DNA of 64,000 nt from Nocardia ninae NBRC 108245 (GTDB lineage: Bacteria > Actinomycetota > Actinomycetes > Mycobacteriales > Mycobacteriaceae): NCBI RefSeq assembly GCF_007990755.1, contig NZ_BJXA01000031.1, positions 29,256 through 93,255 on the forward strand, in the 5' to 3' direction. This document shows positions 8,088-15,404 of the stretch, piece by piece. Every line of letters starts with the position of its first letter. The stretch's first letter is position 1. The notes under the pieces are model-generated. The model was not told where the DNA came from. It was given only the letters and a program-made list of their open reading frames with translations, and searched no databases. The translations under genes were made by a program, and so were the position numbers.

Positions 8088-9218
8088 ATGAAGACGAAGG
8101 GCGCGATCCTGTGGGGGATCGACCAACCGTGGTCGGTAGAAGAGATCGAGGTCGGCGATCCGGTCTCCGGTGAGGTGCAGATCCGGCTGGAGACAGCGGG
8201 CATGTGTCATTCGGACCATCACATCGTGACCGGCGCGACGCCGATGCCCGCCTATCCGGTGATGGGCGGGCACGAGGGCGCGGGCGTGATCACCAAGCTC
8301 GGGCCGAACTGCCCCGCCGACCTGCAGGTGGGCGACCACGTCATCCTGTCGTTCATCCCCGCCTGCGGGCGCTGTCCGTCCTGTGTGAGCGGCAATATGG
8401 CGCTGTGCGATCTGGGGGCCGGACTGCTGATGGGCCAGGCGATCAGCGACGGCACCTACCGGATCCAGGCGCGTGGCGAGAACGTCATCCCGATGTGCCT
8501 GCTCGGCACCTTCGCGCCGTACATGACGGTGCACCACACCTCGGTGGTGAAGATCGACCCGAGCGTGCCGTTCGAGGTGGCCTGCCTGGTCGGCTGTGGC
8601 GTGCCGACCGGCTTCGGCTCGTCCACCCACGTCGCGCAGGTCGCGCCGGGGGAGACCGTGGTGATCGCGGGCATCGGCGGGGTCGGCATGAGCGCGCTGC
8701 AGGGCGCGGTGCTCGCCGGCGCGTCGAAAGTCATTGCCATCGACCCGAATCCGTGGAAGCGGGAGCAGGCGCAGAAGTTCGGCGCCACGCACACCTACGA
8801 GAGTATGGCCGCCGCGATCATGCCGATCATGGATGTCACCGAGGGGCGGATGGCCGAGAAGGTCATTCTCACCATGGGCGAGATGCACGGCGACTACATC
8901 GAAGAGGGCCTGATCCTCACCGCGAAGGCGGGCACCCTGGTCGTCACCTCGATGGGCCGGATGGACGCCGGCGAGGTCAAGATGAACAGCTTCCTGCTGT
9001 CCATGCTGCAGAAGACGGTGAAGGGCTGCATCTTCGGCGGCGGCAACGCCCGCCAGGACGCGCCGAACCTGCTCCGGCTGTACAAGGCGGGCCAGCTCAA
9101 CCTGGACGACATGGTCACCCGCACCTACTCCCTGGAGGAGATCAACCAGGGCTACCAGGACATGCTGGACGGCAAGAACATTCGCGGCATCATCAAGTAC
9201 ACCGAAGCCGACTGGTAA
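8088..9218 (+). CDS. NDMA-dependent zinc alcohol dehydrogenase
   Basis: A 376-residue medium-chain dehydrogenase with catalytic zinc residues Cys40 (AGMCHSDHH) and His62-Glu63 (GGHEGAG), structural zinc cysteines at 93, 96, 99 and 107, and the Rossmann loop GIGGVGMSALQG. The motif set matches the actinobacterial class with tightly bound nicotinamide, assayed with N,N-dimethyl-4-nitrosoaniline and linked to mycofactocin in relatives. The start is the ATG at 8088; upstream in-frame codons run through the promoter. Two KstR-type boxes in its promoter suggest steroid-responsive expression, perhaps oxidation of a side-chain alcohol made by CYP125; that role is inference. Confidence 0.9.
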   Translation: MKTKGAILWGIDQPWSVEEIEVGDPVSGEVQIRLETAGMCHSDHHIVTGATPMPAYPVMGGHEGAGVITKLGPNCPADLQVGDHVILSFIPACGRCPSCVSGNMALCDLGAGLLMGQAISDGTYRIQARGENVIPMCLLGTFAPYMTVHHTSVVKIDPSVPFEVACLVGCGVPTGFGSSTHVAQVAPGETVVIAGIGGVGMSALQGAVLAGASKVIAIDPNPWKREQAQKFGATHTYESMAAAIMPIMDVTEGRMAEKVILTMGEMHGDYIEEGLILTAKAGTLVVTSMGRMDAGEVKMNSFLLSMLQKTVKGCIFGGGNARQDAPNLLRLYKAGQLNLDDMVTRTYSLEEINQGYQDMLDGKNIRGIIKYTEADW

Positions 9219-9225
9219 CCGAGGT

Positions 9226-9268
9226 GCTCGTGATCGGGCCGAGCCGGGCGCTCGGCCGGGTCACGAGC
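9226..9268. terminator. Bidirectional hairpin terminator
   Basis: Arms 9226-9244 and 9250-9268 pair over about 19 bases with one mismatch and one wobble around a 5-base loop; the outer part is GCTCGTGA/TCACGAGC and the inner part GGCCGAGC/GCTCGGCC. It lies exactly between two convergent genes and its right arm includes the redoxin stop codon. No T-tract, as is usual for actinobacterial hairpins. Confidence 0.75.
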
Positions 9269-9890
9269 GCAGTTCGGCCAGAATGTCGTTCGGGTCGGTG
9301 CGCGGCATGTCGTCGACGCGCACATCGATGAATCGGACGGTCCGGCTTCGATCGATGATGAGCGTGGTCGGAATGGGGAGTTCCCACTCGCCTTCGGCGT
9401 TGCGGTTTCCGATGGCGTAACCGCCCAGCTCGATCGCGTCCATGAAGGCTTGGTCGGCGTGGCTGCCGATGCCGAGTGCGCGGGCGACCACGTTGTCGAG
9501 GTCGGACAGCAGGGGGAATTCCAGGGAGTTCAGGAAGCGGGTGTATGCCGAGCCCTCTGGAGTTTGGGGGCTGATGCCGATCAGGCGCACGCCGGTTCCG
9601 GTCAGCTCGGGCAGCAGTTCGTGCTGATACCGGGTCAGGGCTTCGGCGCAGGGCAGCGACCAGGCGCCGCGGTAGAAGACAAGGACGGCAAAGCTGTTCG
9701 GGGCGACCGCGGAAAGTTTCGTCGGCTCGCCCGCCTCGTCGAGCAGCGTGAAGTCGGGGAGGGTGTAGCCGGCTCGGATCGAGTTCTCGGTCACGATCGC
9801 GGCGCTGCGAATGTGGGTCTGGGCGAGCTCGGCTTGCAACTCGTCCAGCTCGACCATCATGCGCCGCATCTTCTCGAATTCCTGTGACAT
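9261..9890 (-). CDS. AhpC/TSA-type redoxin with altered active site
   Basis: About 209 residues. A helical N-terminal segment (about 1-40) precedes a thioredoxin-fold peroxiredoxin domain (PDFTLLDEAG, VLVFYRGAWSLPCAEAL, LIGISPQT, FPLLSDLDNVVARALGI). In this peroxiredoxin-like family the active site is usually WCPYC; here it is WSLPC, so the first (peroxidatic) Cys is Ser78 and only Cys81 remains. Peroxidase activity is therefore doubtful, and a thiol transfer or non-catalytic role is possible. ATG 9890 was chosen over TTG 9893. Its 3' end is embedded in the terminator shared with the dehydrogenase. Confidence 0.8.
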   Translation of the reverse strand: MSQEFEKMRRMMVELDELQAELAQTHIRSAAIVTENSIRAGYTLPDFTLLDEAGEPTKLSAVAPNSFAVLVFYRGAWSLPCAEALTRYQHELLPELTGTGVRLIGISPQTPEGSAYTRFLNSLEFPLLSDLDNVVARALGIGSHADQAFMDAIELGGYAIGNRNAEGEWELPIPTTLIIDRSRTVRFIDVRVDDMPRTDPNDILAELRS

Positions 9891-9989
9891 CAAAAAACCT
9901 GTTTCCCCGGCTCAGCCGATCGACATCGAGACGTCGGTCATCATGCCGCGTGGCCGAGGTGACTGCGAACAGATTTCCGGACGTATCGG

Positions 9990-10337
9990 TCAGCGGCGGG
10001 TGGCGAGGGTGGTCGCGATCTCGGCGATGAGGTCGTAGGGAATGGGTTTGGTCAGCGGGAATTTCAGCGTGCCCTTGCCCGCTCGATACGGTTCGACGGC
10101 GCGGTTGAATGCTTTGTCGCCGTCGGGGATCGGGTAGAGGCTGATGTGTTTTTTCCAACCGGCGAAGTGGACGGTGTTGTGGCCGTTCACCTTGAAGGTG
10201 GGGATGTCGTAGCTGATCGCCTCCGTCGCATCCGGCAGTGCGCGCTGGATGGTGTGCCGGATCTCCTCGAGAATGCCGCGCACGTCTTCGGGAAACGCGG
10301 CGATGTATGCGTCGATGGTTGCTGGCTGCTCTGCCAC
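9990..10337 (-). CDS. DUF1801 (YdhG/iron-chaperone-like) protein
   Basis: A 115-residue DUF1801 domain: FPEDVRGILEEIRHTIQRALP, then EAISYDIPTFKVNG and HISLYPIP, ending in PYDLIAEIATTLATRR. The family has a frataxin-like/YdhG fold and has been linked to iron handling, without firm biochemistry. GTG start at 10337 with GAGG just upstream. It stands alone between the redoxin and the acetyltransferase. Confidence 0.8.
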   Translation of the reverse strand: MAEQPATIDAYIAAFPEDVRGILEEIRHTIQRALPDATEAISYDIPTFKVNGHNTVHFAGWKKHISLYPIPDGDKAFNRAVEPYRAGKGTLKFPLTKPIPYDLIAEIATTLATRR

Positions 10338-10423
10338 GAGGTCCCTCGATTCCGTGAGCGGGTATCGATCGAATCGCTGAAGATGGGTCGAGCATCGTCA
10401 GTGTAGGCAGGCCTGGCGTTCGG

Positions 10424-10996
10424 TTACAGGTCCTTGCGGTACCAGCACTCCGCATACATCTCGTCGTTGTGCGGTGTCGACTCTGTGTATCCCAGCCGGG
10501 CATACATCGCCCTGGCCTCCACCAGATCGCGGCGGGTGTCGAGCACTATTCGCGCGGCACCGAGACTGCGGGCCGCTTGCTCGGCGGCGTCGATGAGAAT
10601 GGTGCCGCCGCCCTTCCCGCGCATATTCGCGCGCAGGAAGACGCGCTTCAACTCGGCGGTCGCGGTGTCGAGGAGGCGGATGCCCGCGGTGCCGACAGGT
10701 TCACCGTCATACCGGGCAACCAGCAGTACGCCACTGGGCGGCGACAATTCGGTCCACCCCGTCGCCGCGATCTCGCGCTCGAGTTCTGCGGGGTCGGTCC
10801 CGTGGCCTTCGTGCAGTCGATACCAGCGGTCACTGACCTCGGTGTAGTACGCGCGCCACAGCTCGGCGGCGGTGGGGGAGTCGAAGGGTTCGCGGTCGAC
10901 GGTCCAGCTGCCTATGTCAGACTCGGGTTCCCGGCGTTCGACGGTCCGGCTGCCCATGTCAGTTGCAGGCCCGGGTTCCCGGCGGGTGGCGGACAT
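10424..10996 (-). CDS. GNAT-family N-acetyltransferase
   Basis: The C-terminal 140 residues form a GNAT domain: GVLLVARYDGEPVGTAGI, ELKRVFLRANMRGKGGGTILIDAAEQAA (acetyl-CoA loop, R/Q-x-x-G-x-G/A variant) and ARAMYARLGYTE. The acceptor is unknown. The first 45 residues hold a 14-residue direct repeat from a 42-bp duplication, so either the protein gained a tail or translation begins further in. The start is 4 bases from the stop of the upstream serine hydrolase gene, so the two are probably co-transcribed. Confidence 0.82.
   Translation of the reverse strand: MSATRREPGPATDMGSRTVERREPESDIGSWTVDREPFDSPTAAELWRAYYTEVSDRWYRLHEGHGTDPAELEREIAATGWTELSPPSGVLLVARYDGEPVGTAGIRLLDTATAELKRVFLRANMRGKGGGTILIDAAEQAARSLGAARIVLDTRRDLVEARAMYARLGYTESTPHNDEMYAECWYRKDL
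10896..10984. repeat. 42-bp imperfect tandem duplication in the GNAT 5' end
   Basis: TCGACGGTCCRGCTGCCYA is found at 10896 and again at 10938, each followed by TGTCAG and a GGGTTCCCGGCG tail (10925-10936 and 10973-10984). The shift is 42 bases, in frame, so residues of the type SxTVxRREP are doubled at the N-terminus. Confidence 0.8.
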
Positions 10997-11000
10997 CCGG

Positions 11001-12200
11001 TCAGTGGGTGCAGCGGAGCAGGGCTTGGCGGAGATTGCGGCTGCGGACGTCGTCCAGGACGGCGAGGCCGAGGCGGTTCATCGAGTAGCCGAAGCCGAGA
11101 CCTGTTGCGGGGTCGGCGAAGCCGAAGGAACCGCCGAGGCCGGTGGTGCCGAAGGCGCGCTTGTCGGAGCCGAAACGGAACTCACCGCCGGACTTTCGGA
11201 AGCCGAGGTGATAGCGAGTCTTGATGTGCAACACCAGGTCTCCGGCGGGGACGTCGTCGGCGGTGTCGGCCGCGGCCAGCTGGTCGAGCAAGGCGTCATC
11301 GATGGGGAGGGCGCCGGTGCGGCCCGCGGCGGCGCCGTAGACGCGGGCCAGCGCGCGGGCATTGCCGACCCCGTTCGAGCCGGGTAGCTCGACCTCGAGG
11401 AACTCGCGTCGGGTCGCCCGCGCGGGACTGCCGGTGCGCGGATTGCTCAGCGCGGCATAGGCGAACCCGCGCTTGGCGGCGATCTCGGCACCGATGCGCA
11501 GCGGGAAGTCGCGCTCGTAGCGCAGCGCGTCCACGCCGCGGGTGGCGGCCATGGTGGCGATGCGCTCCAGCCCCTGGTCGGCGGGCAGGCCGATGAAGAA
11601 ATCCAGTCCGAGCGGCTTCGCGATGTCCTCGGCGAAGATTCGCCCGAGCGTGCGGTGCTGCGGATCGACCCGCCGCAGCAGTTCGCCCTGGTAGAGGCCG
11701 AGGGTGATCGCGTGATAGCCGTGCCGGGTGCCCGGTCGCCATGCGGGTTTCTGCGCGGCGAGGATCGGCGCTAGCGCGTCCAGGTCGGCGATCTGACTCA
11801 GCCGTACCACCGGGTCGAGGCCCGACAGCCCGGCCTGATGGTCGATGAGCTGGCGCACGGTGATCTCGCCTTTGCCGTGTGCGGCGAACTCGGGCCAGTA
11901 CTTCGCCACCGGCTGCGCATAATCGAGCAGGCCCTTCGACACCGCGGAGGCGAGCGTGAACGCGGCGAGGCCCTTCGTCGAGGAGAAGACCGGGACGATC
12001 GTGTCGCGCTCCCACGGCAGGGTCCGGTGCCGATCGCGGTGACCCGCCCACAGATCCACCACCGGCCGGTCGCCCGCGTAGACCGCCACCGCGGCACCGA
12101 TCTCGCCGTGCTGGGCGAAGTTGCGCCGGAAGGCGTCGGCGACGGGCCCGAAGCCGGGCTCGACATCGCCGTGGATCGTCAGCTTTTCACTCATGGTCAT
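11001..12200 (-). CDS. Serine hydrolase, class C beta-lactamase/EstB-like
   Basis: A 399-residue beta-lactamase-fold protein with the catalytic SxxK as SSTK (VFSSTKGLAAFTLA) and the second motif near YHAITLGLYQGELLRRV. No signal peptide is visible, which argues for a cytoplasmic esterase or peptidase (EstB/LACTB type) rather than an antibiotic-degrading enzyme. Two ATGs, 12200 and 12194, are possible. It diverges from the second serine hydrolase with 36 bases between starts and is followed by the GNAT gene. Confidence 0.85.
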   Translation of the reverse strand: MTMSEKLTIHGDVEPGFGPVADAFRRNFAQHGEIGAAVAVYAGDRPVVDLWAGHRDRHRTLPWERDTIVPVFSSTKGLAAFTLASAVSKGLLDYAQPVAKYWPEFAAHGKGEITVRQLIDHQAGLSGLDPVVRLSQIADLDALAPILAAQKPAWRPGTRHGYHAITLGLYQGELLRRVDPQHRTLGRIFAEDIAKPLGLDFFIGLPADQGLERIATMAATRGVDALRYERDFPLRIGAEIAAKRGFAYAALSNPRTGSPARATRREFLEVELPGSNGVGNARALARVYGAAAGRTGALPIDDALLDQLAAADTADDVPAGDLVLHIKTRYHLGFRKSGGEFRFGSDKRAFGTTGLGGSFGFADPATGLGFGYSMNRLGLAVLDDVRSRNLRQALLRCTH

Positions 12201-12236
12201 TCGATGGTAACGGCGTTCTTCTCGTACGCTCGCTGA

Positions 12237-13070
12237 GTGCGTTCACTCGAGCAGATCAGGGATTGGCCGGTTCGGCACGCGGCGGCCGCGGTCGTCACCG
12301 CAGACGGGGCAGCGGCGAGCGCCGGCGAGGTGGATCGGGTGTTCCCGCTCGCGTCGGTGACCAAGCCGCTGGTGGCCTACGCGGTGCTCGTCGCGGTGGA
12401 GGAGGGGGCGGTCGAGCTGGATCAGCCCGCGGGCCCGCCGGGATCCACGGTGCGGCACCTGCTCGCGCACACCTCCGGATTGGCCTTCGACACCACCGAC
12501 ATTCAGGCCGCCCCCGGTACCCGGCGCATCTATTCGAGCATCGGATTCGAGGTGCTCGCGGGATTTGTGGGCGAGCAGACCGAGATCGCGTTCGCGGAAT
12601 ATCTGCACGCCGCGGTGTTCGATCCGCTGGGCATGACCAGTTCGGTGCTGGCCGGTCCCGCCGGGCACGCCGGGCGGTCGACCGCGGCCGATCTGGCTCG
12701 TTTCGCGGCGGAATTGCTGAACCCGCGGTTGATCTCCGCGCAGACGCACGCCGAGGCGACCTCGGTCCAATTCCCCGGCCTGAATGGCGTGCTGCCCGGT
12801 TACGGTTCGCAGCGCCCCAATGACTGGGGTCTGGGTTTCGAGATTCGGGACGGGAAGACTCCGCACTGGACGGGTAGTTCGAATTCGGGGGGAACTTTTG
12901 GTCATTTCGGGCAGTCCGGCACCTTTTTGTGGGTGGACCCCGCGTCGTCGTTGGCGTGTCTCGCATTGACCGACCAGAATTTCGGCGACTGGGCGAGAGC
13001 GGCCTGGCCGCCCCTCAGTGATGCTGTTATTGCGGAGGCGACGCTCCCACGCAACACGGCGGTGAAGTAA
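12237..13070 (+). CDS. Serine hydrolase, beta-lactamase family
   Basis: A 277-residue beta-lactamase/transpeptidase-like domain: catalytic SVTK (PLASVTKPLVAYAVL), HLLAHTSGLAFD, the YxN equivalent as YSSIGFEVLAG (Ser for Asn) and a C-terminal GTFGHFGQSGTF in place of KTG. No leader peptide is visible. Starts with GTG at 12237. It is a compact paralogue of its divergent neighbour; substrates unknown. Confidence 0.82.
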   Translation: MRSLEQIRDWPVRHAAAAVVTADGAAASAGEVDRVFPLASVTKPLVAYAVLVAVEEGAVELDQPAGPPGSTVRHLLAHTSGLAFDTTDIQAAPGTRRIYSSIGFEVLAGFVGEQTEIAFAEYLHAAVFDPLGMTSSVLAGPAGHAGRSTAADLARFAAELLNPRLISAQTHAEATSVQFPGLNGVLPGYGSQRPNDWGLGFEIRDGKTPHWTGSSNSGGTFGHFGQSGTFLWVDPASSLACLALTDQNFGDWARAAWPPLSDAVIAEATLPRNTAVK

Positions 13071-13164
13071 CACACGTAACTTCGGGCACTCCAGTACACT
13101 CAGGCAACACCAGCAGACGGGTCGTTGGGGAAGACGTCCCCCGTCGACGCTGGAGGTGTTAGTA

Positions 13165-13698
13165 GTGCGCGCATCGAGTCAGTTCGCGGACGTGACGGCG
13201 GGTGTGGTGTATATCCACTCGTCGCCTGCCGCGCTGTGCCCGCACGTCGAATGGGCGCTCACCTCGGCCCTCGCCGCCCCCGCCAAACTGCGCTGGACCG
13301 CCCAACCCGCCGACGGCCAACTGCGCGCCACCAGCGAATGGATGGGTCCGGTCGGCACCGCCGCCCGCATCGCCCAAGCCCTGCGCTCCTGGCCGGTCCT
13401 GCGCTTCGAAGTCACCGAAGACCCCAGCGAAGGAGTAGACGGCGAACGCTACTGCTTCGTCCCCGGACTCGGTCTGTGGCACGGATCCACCAGCGCCAAC
13501 GGCGACGTCACCCTCGGAGAAATGCGACTACGCGCCATGCTCCAAGCCGCCGGAGAACTCGGAAAATACACAACCTACGACCTCGCCGCCGAAATCGACC
13601 GCGCCCTCGGCACGCCGTGGGACGAGGATTTGGAGATCTACCGGTACGGGACCGAGTCCGGCGCCGAGGTGACCTGGTTGCGGCGAGACGTGGGCTAA
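13165..13698 (+). CDS. DUF3145 protein
   Basis: The sequence RASSQFADVTAGVVYIHSSP, with HVEWALTSALAAP and a C-terminal EIDRALGTPWDEDLEIYRYG, is characteristic of DUF3145, a family confined to actinobacteria and of unknown function. GTG 13165 was chosen because GGAGG at 13152-13156 sits 8 bases upstream; an in-frame GTG at 13156 overlaps that site. No operon partner. Confidence 0.88.
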   Translation: MRASSQFADVTAGVVYIHSSPAALCPHVEWALTSALAAPAKLRWTAQPADGQLRATSEWMGPVGTAARIAQALRSWPVLRFEVTEDPSEGVDGERYCFVPGLGLWHGSTSANGDVTLGEMRLRAMLQAAGELGKYTTYDLAAEIDRALGTPWDEDLEIYRYGTESGAEVTWLRRDVG

Positions 13699-13874
13699 GC
13701 CCCAACTCCTCTTCGCGGGGGTGCCGTATCGCGTGCGCTGCCGACTTGACGTATGGAGCTGGCTCTTGACGACGGTTGCAGCGTGCGTCAGGAGAATGTT
13801 TCTTGCGTTGAGTCGTGGTTACGGGGTGTCTGTGGTCCGGGTTTGCGATGTGATCTCCGCTCCCCGGAGAATGC

Positions 13875-14414
13875 TTACGCCCGTTGGGGATTGCCGCCAT
13901 CGCTACGGGTTGACGGTGTGTGATTATCGTTGGGACGACGAAGCCATTCTCGGAGAATGGTGAAGTCTTCGTCGTCGAGACCGCGGGAGGCCTCGACGTG
14001 GTGGAGCAAGGCTGGGCCGGGGTGGTGGTCGGCTACCCATTCGCGGTCGGAGTCGGTGTGCTCGTCATCGATCCAGACGAAGGGGCGGCCAGCGGCCCAG
14101 GCGACCAGGGTTCGGGTTTTCCAGTGGAGTCCGAACCATCGGTCTTCGTGCTGGTCGTCGTCGGATGAGTCCGGCCAGGCGATTACCGGCAGTTGGGGGA
14201 GGCCGAGCCGTGGCGCTATTTCGGTGTTCGCGTCTTCGTTCCAGGTGGTGGCCCAGACCAGGTCGCAGGGGAGTGCCGCGAGATGGCGTCCGACTTCTGG
14301 TCGCAGTCTTGCTAAGTGGGAGTTGGGGATTGGGTTGGAACGAGTGGTTATTCCGAAAGGGAGTAGCGGTCCGTCGACGTCGAGGAAGAGCAGTGGGCGC
14401 TCTTCATTGGTCAC
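13875..14414 (-). CDS. HAD-like phosphatase domain protein
   Basis: A 179-residue protein with HAD motif I (PLLFLDVDGPLLPFG, both Asp present), motif II Thr in LVWATTWNEDAN and an acidic motif IV (PFVWIDDEHTDSD). This short-cap form is typical of actinobacterial HAD proteins related to domains seen in RNA-repair enzymes; the substrate is unknown. GTG start at 14414 overlaps the 3' end of the TetR gene by 11 bases, implying translational coupling. Confidence 0.75.
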   Translation of the reverse strand: MTNEERPLLFLDVDGPLLPFGITTRSNPIPNSHLARLRPEVGRHLAALPCDLVWATTWNEDANTEIAPRLGLPQLPVIAWPDSSDDDQHEDRWFGLHWKTRTLVAWAAGRPFVWIDDEHTDSDREWVADHHPGPALLHHVEASRGLDDEDFTILREWLRRPNDNHTPSTRSDGGNPQRA

Positions 14415-15054
14415 CCGTTGAACGATAGTGCTGGGGGACAGGGTCTTCCGGCGCTGGACCGAGCATGCGGTCGAAGAGGCGCTCGAGCAATGCGGGGGCT
14501 GAGGTTGCGGTGGTGGGGTCCAGGGCGGATTGGGTTAGGCCGACGATGGTGAAGGCGATCAGGTGGGCGTCGAGGTCGATTGGCGGGGCGGGGGTGGTGG
14601 GGTCGAGCTGGCGGATTCGGCGGAGGTAGTGGGCGATGACTTCGACGAGGGGGAGGAACCCGCCGATGGCGTCGGCCATGGCGAACGACTCACCGCTGGT
14701 GAGGGCTGCGGCGAAGAAGGCGTCGAGGACGATGGTGTCTTGGCGGCGGGGTTCGTCGAGGGGGAGTAGTTCGGTGAGGATGATGCGCAGGGCGTCACGG
14801 GGGGCGGCGTCGGTGCCGAGGGCGGCCAAGCGCTGGCCGAATCGGTTCGCGGCATCCTCGAGGACCGCACGGTGGGTTGCCAGGAGGAATTCGCGTTTGG
14901 TGCCGAAGTAGTACTGCACCAAGCGAACTGAGATGCCGGCCTCTGCTGCTACCGACTGAAATGTCGCGGCTTCCAGTCCGCCCCGAGCCATGACATTGCG
15001 TACCGCGGTGGTGATCTCCCGCCGCCGCACGTCGTGGTCGACCAATTTCGGCAT
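14404..15054 (-). CDS. TetR-family transcriptional regulator
   Basis: A 216-residue regulator: KLVDHDVRRREITTAVRNVM, then the DNA-binding helices FQSVAAEAGISVRLVQYYFG, followed by a helical sensor domain. ATG 15054 was chosen as the point where homology begins, with a GGAGG about 20 bases upstream and a closer AAAGG. A perfect 18-bp inverted repeat 86-145 bases upstream may be its operator. It is coupled to the downstream HAD gene. Confidence 0.87.
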   Translation of the reverse strand: MPKLVDHDVRRREITTAVRNVMARGGLEAATFQSVAAEAGISVRLVQYYFGTKREFLLATHRAVLEDAANRFGQRLAALGTDAAPRDALRIILTELLPLDEPRRQDTIVLDAFFAAALTSGESFAMADAIGGFLPLVEVIAHYLRRIRQLDPTTPAPPIDLDAHLIAFTIVGLTQSALDPTTATSAPALLERLFDRMLGPAPEDPVPQHYRSTGDQ

Positions 15055-15139
15055 CCGCACCACCCGCCTTTCGCCCGCCTCCGGAAGGGGTTGATGATAC
15101 GCCCGTACCAGGTAGGCGTCCGACCTCGGTCGTGCTCTG

Positions 15140-15199
15140 ATCGAGGGGGAACTGGTGCAGGGATCTCTCGGGCGTTGCCACCACCAGTTCCCCCTCGAT
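15140..15199. promoter_or_regulatory. Perfect 18-bp inverted repeat, candidate operator
   Basis: ATCGAGGGGGAACTGGTG (15140-15157) and its exact reverse complement (15182-15199) flank a 24-base spacer. The centre-to-centre distance of 42 bases equals four helical turns, which suits two repressor dimers or a DNA loop in the TetR promoter. A second terminator is the alternative. Confidence 0.6.
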
Positions 15200-15289
15200 G
15201 TGCTGCTTCGGGCCTGACGTGATGGGGAAGTGTGAAGGGAGGCTGCTTTGCGGTGGTAGGCGCGGTGAAGGGGCGATGTCCGGTTGCGC

Positions 15290-15329
15290 AACACATCCCG
15301 GCACGGTCAGGTCCGTGCCGGGATGTGTT
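15290..15329. terminator. 17-bp perfect hairpin terminator after the M28 peptidase
   Basis: Stem arms 15290-15306 and 15313-15329 (AACACATCCCGGCACGG and complement) enclose the 6-base loop TCAGGT. It lies 76 bases beyond the peptidase stop. No T-run, as in many actinobacterial terminators. Confidence 0.75.
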
Positions 15330-15404
15330 CCCCCCATATTCAGGTATTCAGTTGTGGTGGGTGTTCGACCCGGTCGGTGTCCGGAAACGACCGCGCCGAC
15401 CTCC

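Larger units (their letters stand above)
15055..15404. other. Intergenic region with two hairpins
   Basis: 350 bases between the peptidase stop and the TetR start. It holds the inverted repeats at 15140-15199 and 15290-15329. I see no convincing coding sequence on either strand. Confidence 0.7.
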
